Shown: in pieces, positions 25,101-33,724 of the stretch
Numbering within the stretch: the stretch's first letter is position 1
Layout of the letters: every line of letters begins with the position of its first letter
From: Mesotaenium endlicherianum
Lineage: Eukaryota; Streptophyta; Zygnematophyceae; Zygnematales; Mesotaeniaceae
Assembly: GCA_009602735.1 (NCBI GenBank)
Contig: WELA01007952.1
Span: 1,002,670 to 1,042,669, forward strand
DNA: 40,000 bases
Reading direction: 5' to 3'
Made by a program: the position numbers and the translations under genes
The notes under the pieces: generated by a model
The model's input: the letters and a program-made list of their open reading frames with translations, nothing else
Told to the model about the DNA's origin: nothing
Database searches by the model: none

Positions 25101-26338
25101 ATCTTATTCTGAAAGGGGCTTATTCCCTCTGTTATTTGCTGCAACATCTTCTGCTGGTTGTGCATTGAGCAACCACGTCAGTGGGTTCTGCTTAGCACGA
25201 GGACCTGTAGTTAATATGATGAAGAGTTCTTTGGCTGACAAGTTTCGAAGGTTCTCCTACAAATGCCTTTGTTGTTACGAATCAGGCCAGGGGTTATGAA
25301 GGAGAAGGACAGCCGGCGGTGGGGGTGGGGGGCCGGAGAGGAGGGGAGGGGGGTTAGGGGTGGTGGTCATGGATAGCTCGCTCACGTCAAGCAAGAGTTG
25401 GATCCCCTTGAAGGTGAGGGGTGCCGCGCTGTTATGACCTGGTGCGTGGGAAGCAGGAACGGTGCCGGTGGAGAGAGCTGTCCTCAGTCGACTAACGTCC
25501 TTTCTGCTCCTTCGTACTTGAACGAACGCCTGCGCAGAGCACATGGCGGAGATGATGCATCAGGTGGATGTTATCAACCTGGAGATTGGGACCATCCAGC
25601 AGGACCAGGCGTACTTCCGTGGCCGCGAGATGCGCCGCCGCAGAAGTATGCCCAAGCCCCAACCCCCTCTCCTCCTCCACCTTCTAACCCCCCCTAAAGC
25701 AGCAAACTCTGCAAGTTTTGCCCATTCAGCTCTGCCTGGTGTAATTCTTGTCTAGCAAAACACAACGTAGCAACCTGTGTGTGCTGTTCTGCGCTCTCTG
25801 AGCAAGTTCTGGATGAGTTGCTGCCCACTGATCACTTCGCTGTCCTGCATACCCTGCCTCTTATCTGCTACTGCACTACCACTTGAATATCTACCTGAAA
25901 GCAGGAAAAGAGCCTTGCGATGCTTTTGCTCTCTTCAGATACTGTTGAGACAAATGCCTGGCCTGCCTTGAATATATATATGCCAAGGCTTAGCAGAGCT
26001 CCCAGTCGTGGGGACTCTCACTTGCGTGGGCCCTGTGGGTGATATGACCTCTTTAAAACCGCGCCATGTGTGGTATCTTGTGATCTTCTGCTCTATCAAT
26101 CTTTCTTGCACGTTAGTGACCATGGCTGCCTCCCCAGACTTTCCCGACTATGAGGAAGGAGGTGTCAAAAGTTGCTGACATTCTTTTACACTGTTGTTTG
26201 TGCACAGCAAATGAGAGCACCAACAAGCGGGTGCTGTACTACGCCCTTCTAGAGACAGTGGTGCTGATTGGTGCAAGCGCTTTGCAAGTTTATGTCCTTA
26301 AACACATGTTTGAGCGCCGTGGATACGGACGCGGTTAA
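22118..26338 (+). CDS. Transmembrane emp24 (p24) family cargo receptor (4 exons)
   Basis: Exons are 22118-22330, 23975-24161, 25538-25645 and 26208-26338 (TAA), phases 0, 1, 1, totalling 213 codons (212 residues). Residues 1 to about 28 form a signal peptide ending near AVHA. The GOLD domain follows (VVEGKECLSQHIEAGDTV..., then FQFMADWSGQHQFCMEN), with the conserved cysteine pair at residues 37 and 104. A predicted coiled coil (MAEMMHQVDVINLEIGTIQQ) leads to the TNESTNKRV block and a membrane segment (LLETVVLIGASALQVYVL). The short cytosolic tail KHMFERRGYGRG has an aromatic plus di-arginine arrangement in place of the usual FF/KK. Family members cycle between ER and Golgi as COPI/COPII cargo receptors; the tail suggests a beta-type member (inference). 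Introns 1 and 2 are 1.6 and 1.4 kb and hold no other gene I can support. Confidence 0.94.
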
Positions 26339-26694
26339 GAGTTGGTGGATAGCGAGAGTAGTGCCATGATCCTATTTACTTATTTACTAACATCAATGCT
26401 TCTACTCTTGGTACATAAATATATTGCATTTGTAATGGCATATCTATGTTGCATCCTATATGGGTGGTTTTTTACATGGATGTGATGCTTGTTATGTGGT
26501 CCTCACCGAGTTTCTAGGCAGATTGTTCAGGTGGTCGTCTTGTAAGGGGCAGGCAGCGCCCATGTTGTGACTCTTGTCTGTAAGGACAAAAGTCCTTTCA
26601 CATATATACTAGATGTCTTGGCATATCTATTCCTTAAGCCGATTTTAAGCATGGCTGCTGTAACCGCCCTCATCTTGTACCTCAAACATGCAAA
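26339..26694. other. 3' flank of the p24 gene
   Basis: AT-rich sequence between the p24 stop codon and the left end of the fold-back element. No gene seen. Confidence 0.5.
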
Positions 26695-27978
26695 GTTGAA
26701 GGTTTGCGACATGAAATGTCGCAAACCAAAGTTTGACAAGTGTTCAAATTTGATCGATTTCACACGTGTTGTGTCTCATCGACAAACGAAACCCTCATAA
26801 GGCTTCTCGTTGCAAAGAAGCCTCATTGCAGCAGGAAGGTAGTTGCTACACATACCCACCCACCCACCCCTCTAACCCTCCAATCCACTGGGAGAGGCAC
26901 GAGGCAGGCAACGAAGTTGGTGCCAGCAATAGTCTTCGCCATGCACAATAGAGTGGTTGTTGTTTGTTAGGTTACAATATGTTTTGTCGATTAGTAGCAA
27001 CCAACTGCGGCAATTCGACGGACAACCTCAACAGAGCAAGAATGCAGCTGCCAATCCATAGTGTTGGTGAGGAGTTGGAATATAGTTGTTTTGACCTCTT
27101 TGTACTGTTATTGATTCGTCAAGTACAGATAATCGTAGCAGCATGTAGGAAAGGACTAGACTAGAACGGATGACGCTCAGTTTGTAGCATACTACTACTC
27201 CTACTATTCTTTGCATATTACTACTCCTACTATTCTTTCTAACATCACCTTCTTTCTTTCGAAATCGGGCAATTTGAACACAAATTGTCAAATGTCAAGA
27301 ATGCGAGTACTTTGACAATAAAAAATAATAATAAAATAATAATAACAATGATTTAAATTGTCCATGAAGGCCAAAGGCCAGGTTTGACAATTTGTGTTCA
27401 AATTGCCTGATTTCGAAAGAAAGAAGGTGATGTTAAAAAGAATAGTAGGAGTAGTAGTATGCAATATAGTAGGAGTAGTAGTATGCTACAAACTGAGCGG
27501 ATTCCGTTCTAGTCTAGTCCTTTCCTACATGCTGCTACGATTATCTGTACTTGACTAATCAATAACAGTACAAAGAGGTCAAAACAACTATATTCCAACT
27601 CCTAACCAACACTATGGATTGGCAGCTGCATTCTTGCTCTGTTGAGGTTGTCCATCGAATCGCCGCCGTTGGTTGCTACTAATCGACAAAACATATTGTA
27701 ACCTAACAAACAACAACCACTCTATCGTGCATGGCGAAGACTATTGCTGGCACAAACTTCGTTGCCTGCCTCGTGCCTCTTCCAGTGGATTGGAGGGTTA
27801 GAGGGGTGGGTGGGTGGGTATGTGTAGCAACTACCTTCCTGCTGCAATGAGGCTTCTTTGCAACGAGAAGCCTTATGAGGGTTTCGTTTGTCGATGAGAC
27901 ACAACACGTGTGAAATCGATCAAATTTGAACACTTGTCAAACTTTGGTTTGCGACATTTCATGTCGCAAACCTTCAAC
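26695..27978. mobile_element. Fold-back element with arms of about 600 bp
   Basis: The left arm (26695-27292) is repeated in inverted orientation as the right arm (27383-27978) with very few differences, around a 90-bp AT-rich spacer. Each outer end carries GTTGAAGG followed by a perfect 12-bp hairpin, GGTTTGCGACAT / ATGTCGCAAACC with loop GAA. A second hairpin (AGGCTTCT / AGAAGCCT, 8-base loop) lies further in. A 76-codon open frame is preserved in both arms but follows from the arm identity and shows no domain. It encodes no transposase, so it is probably a non-autonomous element moved by another. The right end abuts an N at 27979. Confidence 0.85.
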
Positions 27979-27979
27979 N
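27979..27979. other. Single undetermined base (possible assembly join)
   Basis: The N falls exactly between the last base of the fold-back right arm and the DIRS-like sequence. A collapsed gap or chimeric join is possible, so the adjacency of the two elements should not be taken as proven. Confidence 0.7.
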
Positions 27980-28011
27980 TTGGCCCCTACGGGTTGTACT
28001 ACACGGTAATG

Positions 28012-29049
28012 CTACTTGCGTCTAAAAGCTGCTAGAATTTGCTCTTGGCCATAGGGAGCATCGCTAGCATCGTCAGGGATGGCTATGGCTCGGGCAGCGG
28101 ATGCCAGTGACTACTGCAGGTGAAGCACGTATGGCTCTTTTCCTCGAGCAGATTTCCATCTGCCCATAGTTTGGGCTACGGCATCTGGGGCGCCCAACTT
28201 GGCGGCTGCTGTGGTGGCTCCCTTTCGCAAGGAGTGCGTATCCATGTTCTGTGGAAGGCCTAGCGATGCGGTTTGTTCCTTGCACCACTTATTCACAGTG
28301 GCGAGTGAGGCGGGTTGAAGAGAAGGTCTGCCAGATGCCTGTATATGCCGAGTTAAAGGTCCATCGAGAGCATACTCTGGTATCTCCGCCACTAACCTAC
28401 ACAACATTTTTACCGGGCACCACTTGGAGTTGCTTGCGTGAAGGGCACGCCATGCGCCCTCACCAATTTGGTCCGTCTTAGAGGACGGGAGGTGCAAGTA
28501 AATGGTTGTGATGTTTGGACCACCCGTGATGTCGAGATCCTGAATTCTGGTTTTGGCCAGATATGAGTATCGCAGACAAGCACTATACATGAGCATCATG
28601 GCGGCCACCTTCATGAGCGATGCGGCGGTGGCACCTGACCCTGCGTGCTTTTCAAAAATTGCAGTGAGGGTGCAGGGGGCGACCGGCATCATGGTGTGCT
28701 TGGGTATGGGCAGCAACCTTTGCGCTGCTTTCCTAAGGGTACTGATTTTGTCGTGCAATATGGGGCTAGGTAGCTCCGCTAGTCGATGCACGCAAAAGAT
28801 TGCAGCTGATGACAAATGGTATGTAGACCAGGTGACACGCTCCTGGATGAGATACAAGCAGTAGAGCCTGACCACCTCGACTGACGCCGGAAGATCCTGC
28901 AACTTATGCATTTCGCATCACCGTTGAAAACGCATCCAGTACGTGTTGTAGGTACGCAGACCGGTAGGCGCGATAGTGTGGAGCAACACGTCCACGCTCG
29001 TGGCTTCCAAGGGTTGTAAGGCCGAATTTTCAAAAAGTTGATATTCTGC
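28012..29049 (-). pseudogene. DIRS-type tyrosine recombinase, broken
   Basis: Reading from 29049 the protein has an N-terminal SAM-like helical part (TYNTYWMRFQR then CEMHKLQDLPAS) and a catalytic domain. The catalytic tetrad is visible: Arg in SACLRYSYLAKT, the hairpin Lys in SSKTDQIGEG, HSLR (His, Arg), Trp in MGRW and the nucleophile Tyr in KEPYVL. This arrangement matches recombinases of DIRS/Ngaro-like retroelements, which integrate circular DNA copies. Two in-frame stops interrupt it: TGA at 28918-28920, where the family usually has Trp, and TAG at 28111-28113 shortly after the nucleophile. The frame then runs on to a stop at 28012. The copy is therefore inactive although its catalytic residues survive. 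Confidence 0.8.
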
Positions 29050-29057
29050 TCAACACC

Positions 29058-29556
29058 TCATACACCCAGGCGCAAGGCTAGCACCATGCACAGAGGGATG
29101 CCCTTGCCCCCAAACGCAGCCTTGTCTGTGCCAGGCAACAAAATCGAGGAGCTATAGCCTAGGGGAATGCTCGCCTGCACACAACCTATCCACTCCGCAT
29201 CGCTATCTAGCAACCGCGGCCACCAGCTGGCTGATTGCCACCGGAGTATCACTAGCGTGCAGTTGGCCTTGCATCGCACCACGTGGTCGACTACTGGAGC
29301 GACCATCTGACTCCTGAGGTGGTGGAAAACAATAGTTGTTTTCACCTGCCCAGTGCTCGATGAGGGCATTCATGGCCTCAGCGCCCACCTCTAGCCACCT
29401 AGAGTTGAACCTCGACAGGCGCGTGTTGCTTGCTGTGGCAAATCTATGGATCGAATGCGGCCCCCACTCTGCTTCTAGTCTTTGAAAAGCCTCCGGTCGC
29501 AGGAAAAAATCGTCCAAGTCTGAAATGAATCGACTTACCAAATAGGCGATTAACAA
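29058..29556 (-). pseudogene. DIRS-type RNase H / recombinase linker fragment, frameshifted
   Basis: The first part has the motif series typical of the region after RNase H in DIRS elements: DDFFLRPEAF, WGPHSIHRFA, NTRLSRFNSRW, then EAMNALIEHWAGENNYCFPPP. A one-base shift near 29320 moves the frame to the continuation with VRCKANCTLVILRWQSASWW and LLPGTDKAAFGG. The reverse transcriptase and most of RNase H that should precede it are absent: the next 380 bases toward gag hold nothing I recognise. It is collinear with the recombinase just downstream. Confidence 0.75.
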
Positions 29557-29939
29557 TTAATAAAGATCTTTATATCAGCAAGTAATCTTTATGGATTTTT
29601 CGTTAACTGATTAAACGGCAAAGGACAACACACTAGCAGTGAACAACACTCGTAAGTCAAATGCGAGTAAACTAGCGTCAATAATGCAATCAGTAAACTC
29701 ATACATAAGCAAGGTTAGAAGACAGTGCGTATCAATGGCTTCTCGCCTTGGATTCAGATCTCTCTCAGTAAGCTGTACAAGAGAGTTGGCCTCGTTTCCG
29801 AATGTGAACTCAAGAGCAATGCCTAGCATATGTACATGGAATGAGTTTACTGTTCAACGGCCAGTGCGATGGCACCGCCTACCCGGGAGTTAACCACGTT
29901 GGTAGGACCTCGGTTAACCAAATCCACCGCCATCTCCCA
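29557..29939. other. Unassigned spacer inside the DIRS-like remnant
   Basis: A reverse transcriptase would be expected between gag and the RNase H linker. Instead there are 383 AT-rich bases with one 72-codon minus-strand frame of no recognisable family (29611-29829). A deletion of the polymerase region is the simplest reading. Confidence 0.5.
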
Positions 29940-30960
29940 TCATCCCGAATCGCCATCCATCATAGGGATGTCATTTGGCCATTCATCTAGCATACCACAC
30001 TTAGATGCATATCGAGGCAGTTCGCTGCCACCGAGTACGGAAGTCAGCTGGCTGTCAAAGAATGTGTCGACAAGCTGGGGCTGGCCATAAGGCCCCTGGG
30101 GCGGCCCATAAGGCCCCTGGAAGTTTGCTACTTGAGCTGGTGCTAGCAAAGGCTGCCTCTGTTGGGGGCCTGGGCCATTAGGTGGGCCCGAAGGGAAAAA
30201 ACGAGATGTGTGGCCTACCATGTGGCTGTGCCAGCAAACTCAAGTCATTTCTAAACATCCTAGGAGCGCGGGGGTTAGCCTTATACGCATACGGGCTGGC
30301 TCGTGGTTTGCGGCTACTAAAATCAAACTCCCTCTCCTCCTCTTTGTCCTTCTTACTCTTAGCCACTTGCTTTTGGACCCGATTCTCCCAATCCTCGCTC
30401 TCATCCTTAGTTTGCATGGACTTGACAACCTCATTAATTACAGGCCAGCTATGCAAGTCCGTGGAAATGATTTGCTTTTGTCGAAAAGTTATCAAAGACA
30501 AACCTTCCGTGAGCGCGCTTTGGGCCGCTTCAATGTCTTCCTTGTCCAGCGCATCTTGAGCGTTGTGGCAAAGCTCCGCGAGGTCGTTCATGACCTTCAT
30601 TTGGGCGCGGTTGCCCTCAGACAACTTGCCCACACCTGCAACCTCACTTTTCCTCTTGAGTCGCTTGAGCTGCTGCAGGATGTCCGTCCCTGCTCCCTCG
30701 CCATCGTGAGCTTGCGAGACCTTGCTTTGCGCTAGTTTGCTCACTGCTTGCTGTAACTTGGCCATTTCGAGATGAGCAGTGTGCTGCGCAGCTTTGAGCT
30801 CAGCCGCTTCCGCCTTGCTGAGCTCGGCCTGCTCGCTTTCGTACTCTTTAAGGAACTCTGCATGTAATTTGGCGATTTCATCAGCAGCAAGCTGGCTCGC
30901 TACTATCGCCCTACCGATGTCGTTAATCTGCTCGCCATTGGCCTGCTCGCCATCATTGCG
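29940..30960 (-). pseudogene. Gag-like coiled-coil / zinc-knuckle protein, copy A
   Basis: The minus-strand frame is open from about 30960, with the first Met at 30765. It starts with an Ala/Glu/Lys-rich coiled coil (ELSKAEAAELKAAQHTAHLE), then LQQLKRLKRKSEVAGVG, then a charged segment and the RKPRASPY block. In copy B the same region ends in a canonical zinc knuckle, C-X2-C-X4-H-X4-C. Here an inserted base just before the knuckle shifts the frame and its second Cys codon has become Ser. The shifted frame goes on to a Gly/Pro/Gln-rich tail (QGPYGPPQGPYGQPQ) and a stop at 29940. Coiled coil plus knuckle fits a retroelement capsid/nucleocapsid protein. Membership in the same element as the recombinase downstream is inferred from order and strand. 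Confidence 0.6.
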
Positions 30961-31128
30961 TAAGTCGCTCGGGCCTCCCTAGCTTCCCTCACCTCTCTGT
31001 GTCATCGCTCGTAAGTGAGCAAACACGTCCGCGCCTCGAGGCTCGCGGATTCATGGTACTCTATCAAGCGATTTTGTATGCCTGACATAAGATTGTTTGA
31101 GTAAGTCTCGGCATACAATGTCTACGCA

Positions 31129-31288
31129 GGTATGTGTAGCAGCTACCTTCCTGCTGCAATGAGGCTTCTTTGCAACGAGAAGCCTTATGAGGGTTTCGTT
31201 TGTCGATGAGACACAACACATGTAAAATTGATCAAATTTGAAAACTTGTCAAAATTTGGTTTGTGACATTTCATGTCGCAAACCTTCA
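31129..31288 (-). repeat. Terminal arm fragment of the fold-back family, capping gag copy A
   Basis: This segment matches the outer 160 bases of the fold-back arms, including the 8-bp-stem hairpin and the terminal hairpin (here with one change, GTGACAT for GCGACAT) and the end CCTTCA. It sits directly upstream of gag copy A, so it looks like the 5' terminus of that element. Confidence 0.8.
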
Positions 31289-31339
31289 TTTAACAATGTC
31301 CAACTACTCACGCTCCAAATAACCAAAAATGCTATTAAT

Positions 31340-31679
31340 GCTGGGGCTGGCCATAAGGCCCCTGAGGCGGCCCGTAAGGCCCCAGGAAGTTTGCTTACCA
31401 GGTGCTAGCAAAGGCTACCTCTGTTGGGGGCCTGGGCCATTAGGTGGCCCCGAAGAGCAAAAACGAAATGTGTGGCCTACCATGTGGCAGTGCCAGCAAC
31501 TCAAGTCATTTCTAGACATCCTAGGAGCGCGGGTGTTAGCCTTAAAAGCATACGGGCTGGCCCGTGGTTTGCGGCTACTTAAATCATCCTCCCTTTCCTC
31601 CTCTTTGTCCTTCTCACTCTTAGCCACTTGCTTTTGGACCCAATTCTCCCAATCCTTGCTTTTGCATGGACTTGACAAC
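31340..31679 (-). pseudogene. Gag-like copy B, 3' half (left of the transposon insertion)
   Basis: This segment is collinear with 30074-30429 of copy A, with a short internal deletion. It preserves the zinc knuckle CWHCHMVGHTFRFC and the RKPRASPYAFKAN block. It ends exactly at GACAAC (31674-31679), the left target-site duplication of the DNA transposon. The other half of the gene resumes at 37419. Confidence 0.8.
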
Positions 31680-32506
31680 ACATGCACCACGCGCGGGTTA
31701 ATTGGAGGACACTTGATTTTGCGCGGCGGGGGTACTTTTTGGTACCGTTCGTAGTCGTTCGCAACATTTTAACAGTGTAGAATCCGTAACATGCATTCTT
31801 TCTAACTCATTCATAACTTCTTTCTCGTTTTCTTAACACTCAAGAGTCCTAAGTGAAAGTTGTAGTGTAGGTTAACGCGAACATAGTAGTACAAATATCG
31901 TAGATTAAGACCCATTATAGAAGGTTCAGCAGCCGTCCGACGCGCCGGATTTGCAAGTGTACACCTTCTTGAAGGTACATTTATGGCGGATTCTGCTGCA
32001 CTCCCGCCCCGTTTATTCTTAGTAGTGTCAATTATAACTTCTGATTCTTACTTCAAAAGTTACGCAGAAGACATCTGCTCACCATGACCCTGTGGATTTT
32101 AAACAATGTGCGCATTCAATAACAAGACGTGGTTTCGTGACGAGGGGTACAAACGGCCTGGGAGAAGTAGCGGAGTTGAAGGAGCTTAAAATAATACTAA
32201 GACTTGGAAAAAAAAATATGCAGCCTAATTTTAGCATATGCTAATGTTCCCTAAGTGTTTTTAGGGTTCCTTTGAAGTTCTGCCAGAACTTCTTAGCTTT
32301 CTAGCAGCCATCTGACAAACATCTATGTTGAAGAAAGGCTTTATACTGGCTTCTAACCGGTCCTCAAGAGAGGCTAGCTATATATTTACAACTTATATCT
32401 CCCAACTCTATGACTATGTTTTTGACCTGTGGGGGCTAGGGGGGAGCTAGGGGTGTAGGGGGGGGCTAGGGGTGTAAGTGTCAGGGCTGCGTGGACCTTT
32501 CACATC
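31680..32506. other. Left non-coding flank of the transposon
   Basis: AT-rich sequence between the left inverted repeat and the start of the zinc-ribbon gene, with a GGGGGCTAGGGGTGTA-like run repeated near 32428-32476 just before the start codon. No coding content was seen. It presumably holds the promoter of the plus-strand gene. Confidence 0.5.
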
Positions 32507-33724
32507 ATGGCATCTCTTCCTACATTCTGTAGCAGATGCGGCCTGCAAAGAGGAGCTGGACTATGCTACTGTCAAAGGTGCGGCAAGATCTTCATCCGGG
32601 CTGTTAAAGTGGATCCTAGAGACTGGCTTATGAATTATATAAGACGCTTGTTTAAAAGGATAGACTCTACTCCTCAAGCGGGTGTACGCATTAGAGATGT
32701 TAATGTCCCTAAGGTAGGTAGAGAAGTATCGCATTATATAACCAAAACCGAGCCTGTCCTTTGTAGAAGTATTCGTAGAGTATGTTGGGCTGTGGAAGAG
32801 TTGGATGCCCTCTTTTCGTTTGAAAGTGTTGATGCAGATTATAGCTATGGAGCTGCTAAGTTGTTAGCTAAATCTGGAGAAATTGCTGCTATAGTTCCAC
32901 CTTTATTCATGGATTGGAGAAAAAATAAGCACGGAGAGAAATCCCTCAGCCTGAACTTCACTTTTGCACTTTTAAATAGAGGGGGGCATGTTGTCATGGC
33001 CCCTGACCAATGCTATGACATAGATGTTTGGAGGGCTCATCACCACATAGATACGAGCACTCACATACCCTAAATATTGGCAGATTATCCTCACAGAATG
33101 CTTGGTCAAGGTCTTTGTGTGAAAGACTGCATGATAGAGGCTGCAAATATAGCAAGAGAAGCTCTTGTACCAAAAGAACAAGAGAGATTTGCGAGAGAGA
33201 AAAAAAACTTTAAGAGAGCTTGTGAGTTGCAGGAAGCTGCAAACTTAGCAGCTCGTGAGGTGAGGATTCAAAGGTGTCAAGACCTACGCACACCTGCAGA
33301 ATTTAGAGCTGACTTGGATCGTACTTCTCAACCTCAGCCTTTTTCACAAGCCAAATTAGCTAGAGATGCTGCTATACAAGGGATGAAAGGTGCTAGAGCA
33401 AAGGCTGCAGAATAGGTGAGAGTGTTAAGGCAGCAAAGAGAAACGGAGGACAGGCTGGAGGCGGAGCGCCACAAGGAACGTATACAAGGGGCACCAGCTT
33501 TGATAGTGGAAGGTGAAAACTTATCAACAAAAGAGCTCATGAAGAGAGCTCGAGACATATCTTCTTGCTACAAGAAGCTTCCAAGTGAAGGTAAGCTCTG
33601 TACACTAACTATGCATGCTACTGTGTTTTGTATTTATTTAATGTGCAATTAATTTGCTGTGCAACTACACGCTCAATTGTCCTACTTTCTACTTTATTGG
33701 TGTAGCTGGTAGCCGGTGTTTCTG
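32507..33724 (+). pseudogene. Transposon gene 1: zinc-ribbon / coiled-coil protein, interrupted
   Basis: One reading frame runs from the ATG at 32507 to 33652, broken by two in-frame stops, TAA at 33071-33073 and TAG at 33413-33415. The N-terminus has two Cys pairs, FCSRCGLQ and CYCQRCGK, like a zinc ribbon. A mixed region (WAVEELDALFSFESVDADYS, PPLFMDWRKNKHGE) follows, then a long Lys/Arg/Glu/Gln-rich helix that looks like a coiled coil (about 33160-33500). A strong donor (GTGAAG|GTAAGC at 33591) and acceptor (TTGGTGTAG|CT at 33707) could splice the end to a short exon ending in TGA at 33722-33724. I do not recognise the family. Position inside the element and convergence with the transposase suggest an accessory or DNA-binding partner (inference). 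Both stops could come from Gln codons by one C-to-T change. Confidence 0.6.

Noticed and set aside
10940..26440. TGTAA motifs downstream of several genes as algal polyadenylation signals
   Set aside because: The pentamer is too frequent by chance in AT-rich flanks to assign without transcript ends.
29520..29556. Apparent 20-base intron (GTAAGT...TTTCAG) in the DIRS linker region
   Set aside because: It is too short for spliceosomal removal. The match to splice signals is likely chance.
32507..33652. Companion gene as a RAG2 homologue
   Set aside because: There is no kelch-repeat pattern and no PHD-type cysteine/histidine array. Only the convergent layout is shared.
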